Below are positions 51,032 to 59,695 of a stretch of DNA of 64,000 bases, piece by piece. Position numbers and translations under genes: made by a program. Under the pieces are notes generated by a model. That model worked only from the letters and a program-made list of their open reading frames with translations, was not told where the DNA came from and ran no database searches. Numbering within the stretch: position 1 is the first letter of the stretch; every line of letters starts with the position of its first letter. The DNA is from [Mycobacterium] fortunisiensis (GTDB lineage: Bacteria > Actinomycetota > Actinomycetes > Mycobacteriales > Mycobacteriaceae), in contig NZ_VOMB01000006.1 in NCBI RefSeq assembly GCF_019050325.1, positions 8,470 to 72,469 of the forward strand, in the 5' to 3' direction.

Positions 51032-52591
51032 CTAGCGGCCGGGCAGCTTCTGCACCGCCCGGATGATCGGGGTCAGCGCCTTCTGCCACAAGGTCTGCGA
51101 AATCCCCAGCGGCGGATCGAGATTGATCACCCGCGCGGTGGAGACGGTCTGTGACTCGGTGTACTTGAGGATGCCGTCGGCGCCGTGCCGACGCCCGACA
51201 CCCGAGGCCTTCATGCCGCCCATCGGTGCGGCGGTGCTACCGAAGGCCAGGGCGTAGCCCTCGTCCACATTCACTGTGCCGGAGTTGATCCGGGCGGCGA
51301 TCGCCTCCCCTTCGGCCTTCGAGCCGGCCCACACGCTGGCGTTGAGCCCGTACTCGGTGTCGTTGGCCTTCTCGATCGCCTCATCGACGGAATCGACCGG
51401 GTAAATCGACACCAGCGGGCCGAAGGTTTCGTTGCGGGCGCACTCCATCTCGTCGGTGACCCCGGTCAGCACGGTCGGCTCGTAGAACAGCGGGCCGATG
51501 TCGGGGCGGGCATTACCGCCGGCGATCACCTTGGCGCCCTTGACCTTTGCGTCATCGACATGGCCGGAGACCGTCTTGACCTGGTCCTCGGAGATCAGGC
51601 TGCCCATGTCGGCGGTGAAGTCGTAGGCACCCGAGAGCTTCATCTTGCGCACCTGCTCGCCGAACTTGGCGGTGAACTCGTCGGCCACCGCCCGCTCGAC
51701 GTAGATCCGTTCGATCGAGATGCACAGCTGGCCGGCGTTGGAGAAGCACGCCCGGGTCGCGGCCTTGGCCGCCACGTCCAGGTTGGCCCCCTTGGTGACG
51801 ATCATCGGGTTCTTGCCACCCAACTCGGCCGAGAAGCCGATCAGCCGGCGCCCGCACTGCTCGGCCAGGGACCGGCCGGTGGCGGTGGACCCGGTGAACA
51901 TCAGGTAGTCGCAGGCCTGCACGATCGCGGTGCCGACCACCGAACCCGGCCCGGGCACCACCGCGAACAGATCGCGCGGCAGCCCGGCCTGATATAGCAG
52001 TTCGGCATTGGCCAGGGTGCAGTACGGGGTCTGGCTGTCGGGCTTGACCACCACGGCATTGCCGGCCAGCAGGGCCGGAATGGAATCCGAGATCGACAGC
52101 GCCATCGGGTAGTTCCACGGCGAGATGACCCCGACGACTCCCTTGGGGTGGTGGTTGACCACGGTCTTGACCAGACCCGGCAGCAGGCCCTGCACCCGCT
52201 TGGGGGAGAGCAGTTTGGTCGCCTCGCGCGCGTAGTAGCGCGAGTTCAGGATCATGTCGACGATCTCTTCCTGCGCCGCCGAGCGGGCCTTGCCGGTCTC
52301 GGCCTGGGCCACGTCCATCAGGAAGTCACGGCGATCGGCCACCAGCTCGCCGAAGCGCTCGATGACGGCGGCCCGCTCGTCGACCGGCCGCTTGGCCCAC
52401 TGCGCCTGGGCGGCGCGGGCCTTGGCGAACGCCGCGGTCACATCCTCGGCGGTGCCGACCGGGATGGTGGTCAGCTCGCGGCCGGTGAAAACCTCGTCGA
52501 TGGTCTTCGTCGGGCGCGCACTGACTTCAGCGTCGTCGATGGCGACGAGCGCACGCAGGCGAGCGAAATCCGCAGCGGACGGAGCAGGCAT
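51032..52591 (-). CDS. gabD2: Succinate-semialdehyde dehydrogenase-like aldehyde dehydrogenase (GabD2-like)
   Basis: The 519-residue NAD(P)-dependent aldehyde dehydrogenase has VISPWNYPMALSISDSIPALLAGNAVVVKPDS, MFTGSTATGRSLAEQCGRRL, the catalytic Glu in SAELGGKNPMIV (near 270) and the catalytic Cys in FSNAGQLCISIERIYV (near 303). Length and sequence resemble GabD2 (Rv1731). It probably oxidises succinate semialdehyde or another short aldehyde. It is divergent from a TetR gene that may regulate it. Confidence 0.87.
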   Translation of the reverse strand: MPAPSAADFARLRALVAIDDAEVSARPTKTIDEVFTGRELTTIPVGTAEDVTAAFAKARAAQAQWAKRPVDERAAVIERFGELVADRRDFLMDVAQAETGKARSAAQEEIVDMILNSRYYAREATKLLSPKRVQGLLPGLVKTVVNHHPKGVVGVISPWNYPMALSISDSIPALLAGNAVVVKPDSQTPYCTLANAELLYQAGLPRDLFAVVPGPGSVVGTAIVQACDYLMFTGSTATGRSLAEQCGRRLIGFSAELGGKNPMIVTKGANLDVAAKAATRACFSNAGQLCISIERIYVERAVADEFTAKFGEQVRKMKLSGAYDFTADMGSLISEDQVKTVSGHVDDAKVKGAKVIAGGNARPDIGPLFYEPTVLTGVTDEMECARNETFGPLVSIYPVDSVDEAIEKANDTEYGLNASVWAGSKAEGEAIAARINSGTVNVDEGYALAFGSTAAPMGGMKASGVGRRHGADGILKYTESQTVSTARVINLDPPLGISQTLWQKALTPIIRAVQKLPGR

Positions 52592-52605
52592 CGGGGTCTC
52601 TCCCT

Positions 52606-52625
52606 ACTGGCAAGTAACTATCAGT
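52606..52625. promoter_or_regulatory. Imperfect inverted repeat between gabD2-like and tetR genes
   Basis: ACTGGCAAGTAACTATCAGT has symmetric ends (ACTG/CAGT) and partial internal symmetry. It lies in the divergent gap, where an operator for the TetR protein would be expected. Weak evidence. Confidence 0.25.
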
Positions 52626-52701
52626 CATGGCCAACCTACTCGGTACCGGCGGTCCGACCAAGGGCGGAGGTAGCTGCACCGGCATGCGGTTGAATCAGGG
52701 C

Positions 52702-53244
52702 ATGAGCGGGCGGCCACGTGACACCTCGATCGACGACCGGGTGTTGAGGGCCACCCGTGAGCTGCTCGTCGAGGTGGGCTGGGACGATCTGAGCGTGCGC
52801 CTGGTTGCGGCGCGCGCCGGGGTCGGGCGGGCCAGCGTCAACCGGCGCTGGCCGTCGAAGGCCGAGCTTGTGCTGCACGCGATTCTCGGCGAGACCCCGG
52901 ACATGGCGCCGTTCTCGGGCACCGATCTGGCCGGCTGGATCGACTGGGTGGTGCGCGGCAGCCACGAACTGTTCAGCCGGGCCGATCTCAAGGAGGCCGT
53001 GCCCGGCCTGCTGCTGGCGCTGCGTGACAACGACGATCTGCGCTCGGCGTTGTGGCGGGGTTTCAGCGGTCCCGCGGTCGAGCTGTTCGCCGCGCAGGGT
53101 TACGGTTCGCAGGCCGATGCGCGGGCTGCGCTCACGATGGCCGCCGGTGCCGCGCTGTTCATGACCACCGTTGCGGTCGACGACGATTCGGCCGTGCTGC
53201 AGGATCGTCTGGTGGCCCTGCTGTGCGCCGCGCTGGGGGCGTGA
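52702..53244 (+). CDS. TetR-family transcriptional regulator
   Basis: The 180-residue protein has an N-terminal TetR helix-turn-helix (about residues 8-55: IDDRVLRATRELLVEVGWDDLSVRLVAARAGVGRASVNRRWPSKAELVLHA) and a helical ligand-binding domain. The start was placed at MSGRPRDTS; an in-frame ATG 18 bp upstream is also possible. It probably represses the divergent aldehyde dehydrogenase gene or itself. The ligand is unknown. Confidence 0.88.
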   Translation: MSGRPRDTSIDDRVLRATRELLVEVGWDDLSVRLVAARAGVGRASVNRRWPSKAELVLHAILGETPDMAPFSGTDLAGWIDWVVRGSHELFSRADLKEAVPGLLLALRDNDDLRSALWRGFSGPAVELFAAQGYGSQADARAALTMAAGAALFMTTVAVDDDSAVLQDRLVALLCAALGA

Positions 53245-53259
53245 CCGGGCGTCGAGAAC

Positions 53260-54240
53260 TCACCGCCCGAAGGAGGCCAGGATGGCCGCCTGAGGTGAGC
53301 GCCACGCCTCGATCCGGAGGTCGGAGCGGGTGACGGCGTCGTCGGTGGGCGTGGCGGCGGTGAGCAGCATCGCGGCCTCGTAGCTGATCCCATCCCCGAG
53401 CGGCAGCACCCCGCCGACCAGGTCGGACACCCATCCGATGCCGCGGAACAGCGCCGGGGCCAACGGGATTCGATGGATCGGCCGGCCGCGGCCCTGTTCC
53501 AGCGTATCGACCATCTCATCGAAGGCGACCATGACGCCGCCGCACACATAGCGGTGCGGGCCGCGGCCGGGTTGCATGAGCCGCACGTGAACGTCGGCGA
53601 CGTCGCGCACATCGATCATCTGCATGCCGCCGCGCATCCGGGGGGCGAACCCGGCTCGCACGATCGGCGCCCAGCCGCGTTCGGTGACACCGGCCGCCGT
53701 CCACCCGGAGTAGGCCGGGCCCACCACGCTCGACGGATAGGTGACCACCACCGGCGCGCCCTCGGCCTGCAGTCGGCGCGCGGCGCGGTCGGCGTAGGCC
53801 TTCGTCTGGGCGTATGGGCTGCGCCCCGGCGCGGGCGGGGTGTCGGCGGAGATCACCCCGTCCGGCGGCGGGAAAAGCGCGCTGTAGCTGCTCACCGAGA
53901 CGATCGGGTCCAGCCCGGCCTCGACCGCGCGCAGCAGCAGGTTCTCGGTGGCGTAGGCGTTGACCTCCCACATCAGGCCCTCGCGGCGGCGGTCGGTGCC
54001 CACCACCCCGGCGGCGTGAAGCACGGCGTCGCAGCCGGCCAGCAACACGTCCACCGTCGTCCGGTCGCGGATGTCCCCGCTGATGACGGACACCTCGCCC
54101 AGCGCGGACAGGCGCTGCGCCACCTCGTCGTCGGTGCCCCCGGGAATCGTGAGCAGACGTACCTCGTGACCCGCCGCCAGCAGGGCTGCCACGGTGTGTA
54201 CCCCGAGATAGCCGGTCCCGCCCGTTACCGCGATGCGCAT
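53260..54240 (-). CDS. NAD(P)-dependent epimerase/dehydratase-family protein
   Basis: The 326-residue extended SDR has TGGTGYLG at residues 6-13, VLHAAGVVG near 75, Ser in VSVSSYSALF and Tyr-Lys in SPYAQTKAYADR near 143. Relatives include 3-beta-hydroxysteroid dehydrogenase/isomerases and cinnamoyl-CoA-reductase-like proteins, so a steroid role is possible, but there is no KstR site and it stands alone. It is 15 bp convergent with tetR and 69 bp from lutC on the same strand. Confidence 0.85.
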   Translation of the reverse strand: MRIAVTGGTGYLGVHTVAALLAAGHEVRLLTIPGGTDDEVAQRLSALGEVSVISGDIRDRTTVDVLLAGCDAVLHAAGVVGTDRRREGLMWEVNAYATENLLLRAVEAGLDPIVSVSSYSALFPPPDGVISADTPPAPGRSPYAQTKAYADRAARRLQAEGAPVVVTYPSSVVGPAYSGWTAAGVTERGWAPIVRAGFAPRMRGGMQMIDVRDVADVHVRLMQPGRGPHRYVCGGVMVAFDEMVDTLEQGRGRPIHRIPLAPALFRGIGWVSDLVGGVLPLGDGISYEAAMLLTAATPTDDAVTRSDLRIEAWRSPQAAILASFGR

Positions 54241-54309
54241 GTGTACCTCTCGCCGACCACAATTTCGGTGCCAATGGTATCGAAATGGTGTGGCGCGGCT
54301 GCGGCCCGG

Positions 54310-54900
54310 TCAGTGGGCGGGCCGCGGGGCCAGTACGGCCGTCAGTGTGGTGACGCCCTGCGCCGGGTGCACCGTCTTGCCGCCGATGTCGGCCGAGCCG
54401 GACGGCCCGGACAACAACACCGCATAGCCGGCCTGCCGAAAGGCCGGATGGGCGTAGGCGTGGTGGATGTTCTCCACGATGTCGGCCGGGTCCAGCAGCA
54501 CCACCAGATGCTGGGCCAGCACCGCGGCCGTGCTCACCGCGAGTTCGGCCTCGGTCACCAGGATCGACCCGGTCTCGGCCACTCCGAGCGGGGTACGCAC
54601 CACCGTGACGTCAACATCGGCCGGCCCGGCCCAGTCGGCGAACCCGTCGGGGTCCACGTTCCCGGTGACTTCGCTTGTCGCCGAACAGATCCGGTGTGCC
54701 TCGGGAAACGTGGTCGCCAGCCAGTCCGCCAGCCCCGATTCCGGTGCGGTGATGGTCTTGCCGTCCAGCCGGGCCAGCGCCGCGGTGAACAGCGAAACCA
54801 GGTCGGCCGGGCCGGCGCCGAAATCGGGGACGGTGGGCAACTCCCGGGGCGCGGGCGCATTTCGGCGCACCGCGGCGAGGATGTCCTCACGTGCCGGCAT
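54310..54900 (-). CDS. lutC: LUD-domain protein LutC
   Basis: A 196-residue LutC-type protein, the small subunit of the L-lactate utilisation complex. It shows the LUD signature: VAETGSILVTEAELAVSTAAVLAQHLVVLLDPADIVENIHHAY and LLSGPSGSADIGGKTVHPAQGVTTLTAVLA. The start at 54900 (MPAREDILAAV) overlaps the end of lutB by 14 bases; a start three codons earlier is possible. It is the last gene of lutABC. Confidence 0.88.
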   Translation of the reverse strand: MPAREDILAAVRRNAPAPRELPTVPDFGAGPADLVSLFTAALARLDGKTITAPESGLADWLATTFPEAHRICSATSEVTGNVDPDGFADWAGPADVDVTVVRTPLGVAETGSILVTEAELAVSTAAVLAQHLVVLLDPADIVENIHHAYAHPAFRQAGYAVLLSGPSGSADIGGKTVHPAQGVTTLTAVLAPRPAH

Positions 54901-56284
54901 CGTCGGCATCCGATCGACTGCGGGTACGGGCGTACCACTGGTGGAAGGTTTCTCGTGACGGCTCGGGCAGATCACGGTGCCGCCCCCAGGCGTTGAGCCG
55001 GTTGTAGAGCGCGAAGTCCGGCGCCACCTTGAGTGCGGCCATGCCGGCCTCGGTGGCCACCCGGTAGGTACGCGGATGGCGCAGCACCGTGTCGGCCACC
55101 TTCATCGCAGCCTTCTTGATGGTGCTGAACTGGTCCTGGTCCTCCATCACCTCGCGCCACTGGTAGATCTGATCGTGGATGTTGATCTCCACCGGGCACA
55201 CGTTGGTGCAACTGCCGTTGAGGCTGCAGGCATACGGCAGCTCGTGGTAGCGCCGGATGTCGGTGGCAGGCATGGTGATGAGGCCGATCGGCCCCATATA
55301 GGTGGCCCCGTAGGCCAACCCGCCGCTGCGCCGGTACACCGGGCAGGTGTTCATGCACGCACCACACCGGATGCACTTCAACGACGACCAGAACTGTTCG
55401 TCGGCCAACCGCGCCGAGCGCCCGTTGTCGACGAGCACGATGTGCATCTCGCCGCCGTCGCGGGGTTTGGCGAAATGCGATGTGTACTGGGTGATGCGCT
55501 CACCGGTGGCGCTGCGGGTGAGCAGCCGGATGAACACCGCCAATTCGGCCGGGCCCGGAATGATCTTCTCGATCCCCACCGAACAGATCCGCAGCGGTGG
55601 GATGTTCGCGGACAGATCGGCATTGCCCTCGTTGGTGACGGTGACGATGGCGCCGGTCTCGGCCAGGGCGAAGTTGGCCCCGGTCATGCCGGCTTGCGCC
55701 TCGAGCATGAGCGGACGGGTGTGTTCGCGCATGACGTGCGCGAGATAGACCGGATCGGCCCGCTGCGGATCGGAACCGTATACCCGGCCGAACAATTCGG
55801 CGACCTGTGCGGGGGTTTTCTGGAAGGCCGGCCCCACGATGTGGCTCGGTGGCTGATCGTCGAGTTGCTGGATGCGCTCGCCCAGGTCGGTTTCGGTGAT
55901 CTGGATGCCCCGTTCTTCCAGGAACGGCCGCAGATCGCATTCCTCGGTGAGCATCGACTTCGACTTCGCCAGATGTGTGACGTGGTGCTCGGCGAGGATG
56001 TCGTGGACGATCCGGTTGTGCTCGTCGGCATCCCGCGCCCAGTGCACCGTGGCCCCGTTGGCGACGGCACGCTCCTCGAACATCTCCAGGTAGTGCCCGA
56101 GGTGGGTCAGGGTGTGCTCTTTGATCTGGGATGCCAACGTGCGCAGCTCTTCCCATTCGGGAACATCCCGCGCTGCGGCATCGCGGCGCTCGCGCAGACC
56201 CCAGATCAGCGTGTCGAACGCCTTGACGTGGTCCGGATCGGCGAGGAAGGCCAGCGCATTGTGGGCCGGGTCAACGGGTTTCAC
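54887..56284 (-). CDS. lutB: Iron-sulfur L-lactate utilisation protein LutB
   Basis: The 465-residue protein has an N-terminal LUD domain (ALAETGAIVTVTNEGNADLSANIPPL near 215) and two 4Fe-4S motifs, CIRCGACMNTCP (near 310) and CSLNGSCTNVCP (near 360). With LutA and LutC it oxidises L-lactate to pyruvate without a flavin lactate dehydrogenase. Its GTG start overlaps the lutA stop (GTGA). Confidence 0.92.
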   Translation of the reverse strand: MKPVDPAHNALAFLADPDHVKAFDTLIWGLRERRDAAARDVPEWEELRTLASQIKEHTLTHLGHYLEMFEERAVANGATVHWARDADEHNRIVHDILAEHHVTHLAKSKSMLTEECDLRPFLEERGIQITETDLGERIQQLDDQPPSHIVGPAFQKTPAQVAELFGRVYGSDPQRADPVYLAHVMREHTRPLMLEAQAGMTGANFALAETGAIVTVTNEGNADLSANIPPLRICSVGIEKIIPGPAELAVFIRLLTRSATGERITQYTSHFAKPRDGGEMHIVLVDNGRSARLADEQFWSSLKCIRCGACMNTCPVYRRSGGLAYGATYMGPIGLITMPATDIRRYHELPYACSLNGSCTNVCPVEINIHDQIYQWREVMEDQDQFSTIKKAAMKVADTVLRHPRTYRVATEAGMAALKVAPDFALYNRLNAWGRHRDLPEPSRETFHQWYARTRSRSDADDAGT

Positions 56285-57039
56285 CGGGCATCTCCGTTCA
56301 GTACCTCGGCCAGGTGCAGGAACTGGAAGGTTTCCTGATTGCGGCTGGCGCAACCCTGCATGTGCATGAGGCAGGACATGTCCCCGGACACCACGTGCCG
56401 GGTGCCGGCGGCGCCGATGCGTCCCATCTTGTCGCTGCCCATTGCCGCCGAGACCGCTTCGTCGGTGACCGCGAAGGTGCCGCCGAACCCGCAACACTCG
56501 TCGGGGCGGTCGAAGTCGGTGAGGGTGATGCCGTCGACCTTCTCCAGCAGGCTGCGGGGTTTGGACTGCCATGGGTCGTTGGGGCGCTCACTCATCGTCT
56601 GCTGCGACAGCCCGCGGATGGCCGAACAGCTGACATGCAGCGCGACCTCGTGCGGAAACCGGGCCCACGGAAGCTCTTTCACGTCCAGCACGTCACACAG
56701 GAACTCGGGCAGATCCCACACATGGCTGCTGACGTGGCGGCGGGCCGGGGTGTCGTCGGAGGCGGTGAACTTGTTGCGGATGTGGTGTACGCAGCTGCCC
56801 GACGGGGCCACGATGTGGTCGTATTCGGCGAAGTTGCGGATGAACAGCTCTTCGGTGGCCCTGGCCTGAAGGTAGGCGCCGCTGTTGGCCATCGGCTGGC
56901 CGCAGCAGGTTTGGTCGAACGGGTACTCGACATCGATGCCGAATCGCTCCAGCAGACCCAGCGTGGATTTGCCGACCTGAGGAAAGAACATGTCGACATA
57001 GCACGGGATCATCAACCCCACACGCACAGTTGCCACCAT
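56281..57039 (-). CDS. lutA: Cysteine-rich L-lactate utilisation protein LutA
   Basis: The 252-residue protein has the two CCG-domain repeats of LutA/GlpC/HdrB proteins: QTCCGQPMANSG near residue 45 and ECCGFGGTF near 185. These bind iron-sulfur centres. It lies 36 bp downstream of fadD17 on the same strand, so lactate-utilisation genes may be read from the sterol promoter upstream of fadE26, or from their own promoter in the short gap. Confidence 0.92.
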   Translation of the reverse strand: MVATVRVGLMIPCYVDMFFPQVGKSTLGLLERFGIDVEYPFDQTCCGQPMANSGAYLQARATEELFIRNFAEYDHIVAPSGSCVHHIRNKFTASDDTPARRHVSSHVWDLPEFLCDVLDVKELPWARFPHEVALHVSCSAIRGLSQQTMSERPNDPWQSKPRSLLEKVDGITLTDFDRPDECCGFGGTFAVTDEAVSAAMGSDKMGRIGAAGTRHVVSGDMSCLMHMQGCASRNQETFQFLHLAEVLNGDAR

Positions 57040-57075
57040 AGTGTCCGGTGGCCCCGAGCAGTTCCGAATCGCGTA

Positions 57076-58587
57076 TCAGGGCTGAATGTGCCAGACCGGA
57101 TCCGGGCAGTCGGTGCCCTCGGCCGAGAGTTGCCGCTTGATCACCTTGAACGTCTCGGTGCGCGGCAGCTGGACACCGATCCGCACGTAGGACGGCCACT
57201 GTTTGGGACCCAGATCGGGTTGCTCGGCCAAGAACGCTCGGAACGCGTCGGCATCGAAATCCGATCCCGCCGCGAGCACCAGCGCGGCCATCACCTGGTC
57301 GCCCACGGCCGGATCGGGAATCGGATACACCGCAGCCTCGGTGACATCCGGGTGGCGCAACAGGATTCGTTCGATCGGTGCGGTACCGAGATTCTCGCCG
57401 TCCACCCGCATCCAGTCACCGAGCCGCCCGGCGAAGTGCGCATAGCCGGACTCGTCGAGATAGGCGAGGTCCCCGGTGTGGTACACGCCCCCGGCCATCC
57501 GGGCGGCCTCGGCGTCGGGATCGTTGTAATAGCCGCGGAACCAGCCGGCGCCGGTCGGGTTCACCAACTCGCCGATGACTCCGGGCGGGCACGGTTCACC
57601 GGTGTCGACGTCGACGATCGCCACCTGGTCGGTGAGCGGGCCCAACGCGCCTGCGGGAGTGTCGGGGGTGCGGGCGATGGCCACCCCGCCCTCGGTGGAA
57701 CCGAATCCGTCGACCACGGTGACGCCGAACCGTTCGGCGAACCGGGTCAGATCGCGCGGCGCCCCCTCGTTGCCGTAGAGGATCCGCAACGGGTTGTCGG
57801 CATCGTCGGGTGCCGGCTCGGTGGCCAGGATGTAGGACAGCGGCTTGCCGACATAGTTGGCATAGGTGGCGCCGAAGCGCCGGACGTCGGGGATGAACCC
57901 CGACGCAGAGAACTTGCGCCGCAACGCAATCGACGCACCGGCGGCCACACCCACCGCCCAGCCGGCCATGATCGCGTTCGAATGGAACAGCGGCATCGAC
58001 AGGTAGACGGTGTCGGCCGGGCCCAGACCGAACCGCTCGGCCAGCATCCGCCCCGGGAACGCCACCTTGTCGTGGGTGACCCGCACGGCCTTGGGGTCGC
58101 CGCTGGTTCCCGAGGTGAAGATCAGCATGAACAGGTCGTCGCCCGAGCGCTCGGCGAAGGTCACCGGGGTGCGGTGATACGACGCGAGTTCGGTTGCCCA
58201 CGCCTCGGATTCGACGTCGATGTACTCCACTCCGGGCGGGACGGTCACCGACGAGTCGGCCAGCACCAGCTGGCAGTCGGCATGGGCGATGTCGCGGGCC
58301 AGGGCCGCACCCCGGCGGGTCTGGTTCAGCCCGACGGGCACCAGCCCGTCCAGGCCGGCGGCCACCAGCAGGCTGGAGAAAAATGTGGTGTTGCCGAGCA
58401 GCGCCCCGACGTGTGGAGGTTTGGAGGGATCCAACCGGGCCCGCAGCGCCGCGGCCAGCGCTGCGCCGGCGGCGATGTGATCAGCCCAGCTGACGAACGA
58501 ATCCTCTTGGTAGACGCCCCGGTCGGTGACGTCGGCCAGCGGGACCAGCAGCTCGGTGACGGTCGGCGTGCCGGGTGGACCCCCCAT
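57076..58587 (-). CDS. fadD17: Acyl-CoA synthetase FadD17
   Basis: The 503-residue adenylate-forming enzyme activates a steroid side-chain acid (C24-type substrates in M. tuberculosis). The AMP-binding signature LMLIFTSGTSGDPKAVRVTHDK is near residue 155, followed by YGNEGAP, VDGFGSTEGGVAIAR and GRLGDWMRVDGENL. Length and position match Rv3506. It starts two bases after the fadE27 stop. Confidence 0.94.
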   Translation of the reverse strand: MGGPPGTPTVTELLVPLADVTDRGVYQEDSFVSWADHIAAGAALAAALRARLDPSKPPHVGALLGNTTFFSSLLVAAGLDGLVPVGLNQTRRGAALARDIAHADCQLVLADSSVTVPPGVEYIDVESEAWATELASYHRTPVTFAERSGDDLFMLIFTSGTSGDPKAVRVTHDKVAFPGRMLAERFGLGPADTVYLSMPLFHSNAIMAGWAVGVAAGASIALRRKFSASGFIPDVRRFGATYANYVGKPLSYILATEPAPDDADNPLRILYGNEGAPRDLTRFAERFGVTVVDGFGSTEGGVAIARTPDTPAGALGPLTDQVAIVDVDTGEPCPPGVIGELVNPTGAGWFRGYYNDPDAEAARMAGGVYHTGDLAYLDESGYAHFAGRLGDWMRVDGENLGTAPIERILLRHPDVTEAAVYPIPDPAVGDQVMAALVLAAGSDFDADAFRAFLAEQPDLGPKQWPSYVRIGVQLPRTETFKVIKRQLSAEGTDCPDPVWHIQP

Positions 58588-58589
58588 CC

Positions 58590-59687
58590 CTAGACCGGGG
58601 TGTCGGCGAGTTCGCGGCCGATGCTCAGCAGCTGCCCGGTGGCTCCACTGAGATCGAACTCGGTCTGCTTGGCGGCCAGGAAGTACCGGTGCACCGGATG
58701 GTCCATGTCGATGCCGACGCCGCCGTGCACGTGCACCGCGGTGTGGGCCACCCGATGGCCGGCCTCGGCCGCCCAGAATGCCGCACTGGCCACGTCGATT
58801 CCGGCGGGCAGGTCCTCCGACAACCGCCAGGCCGCCTGGGTCAGGGTCAGCCGCAGCCCCTTGACGTCGATGTAGCCGTCGGCCAGGCGCGACGAGACGG
58901 CCTGGAAGCTGCCGATCGGCCGATCGAACTGTTCACGCTCACGGGCGTACTCCGAGGTGAGCTCCAGTGCCCGCTCGAGCACGCCGAGCTGGAATGCGGT
59001 GCGGCCCAACGCGGCATGGGTCCGCAGCCACTCGGCGGCGTCGGCCCCGCCGACAACACGGCCGGCGTCGACCGTCGTCCCCTGCAGCTCCAGGTGCCCG
59101 ACACTGCCCTTGCCGGTCGTGCTCAACGTGCTCACCGTGACGCCCGGATCTGCACCGGACACCAAGAACACGGAAACGCCGGACTCGGTTTCGGCCGGCA
59201 CCAGGAACGCATCGGCGATCGGCCCGTAGTGCACCTGGGTGCGGGTTCCGGTGAGCTTGTACCCGGAACCGTCCACTTGGGCCTGCACCGGGCCCTGACC
59301 CATCTCGCCGTCGAGGGCGACGGTGAGGATCTTCTCGCCTGCCACCGCGGGCTGCGCCCACTCGGTGCGCAGTTCGTCGGGCCCGAAGGCGGCCAACACA
59401 CCGGCGCCCAGCACCACCGAATCCAGGTAGGGCACCGCGGCCAGTTGGCGACCCAATGCGGTCAGCACGGCAGCCTGCTCAAGCACGCCGAAACCACCGC
59501 CGCCCACGGCCTCCGGTGCCGCAGCCGAGAGCACGTCGGCCTCGATCAGCTTGGCCCACAGTTCGGCGTCGAAACGTTGCTCCAGCCCGTCGAGCTCACG
59601 CTGGCGCTCGGGGGTGCACACCGACTCGGTGATGGTGCGCACCAGGCCGCCCAGGTCGGCGGCGGCTTCAGTTGTCTTGAAATCCAT
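58590..59687 (-). CDS. fadE27: Acyl-CoA dehydrogenase FadE27 (ChsE5-type subunit)
   Basis: The 365-residue acyl-CoA dehydrogenase-family subunit forms an alpha2beta2 enzyme with FadE26, which dehydrogenates the steroid C26 acyl-CoA. It has the helical N-terminal domain and flavin-contact regions, while its EYAREREQFDRPIGSFQAV and HVHGGVGIDMDHPVHRYFL segments are typical of the family. It lies eight bases after fadE26 and before fadD17, the M. tuberculosis order (Rv3505). Confidence 0.93.
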   Translation of the reverse strand: MDFKTTEAAADLGGLVRTITESVCTPERQRELDGLEQRFDAELWAKLIEADVLSAAAPEAVGGGGFGVLEQAAVLTALGRQLAAVPYLDSVVLGAGVLAAFGPDELRTEWAQPAVAGEKILTVALDGEMGQGPVQAQVDGSGYKLTGTRTQVHYGPIADAFLVPAETESGVSVFLVSGADPGVTVSTLSTTGKGSVGHLELQGTTVDAGRVVGGADAAEWLRTHAALGRTAFQLGVLERALELTSEYAREREQFDRPIGSFQAVSSRLADGYIDVKGLRLTLTQAAWRLSEDLPAGIDVASAAFWAAEAGHRVAHTAVHVHGGVGIDMDHPVHRYFLAAKQTEFDLSGATGQLLSIGRELADTPV

Positions 59688-59695
59688 GATGTCCC

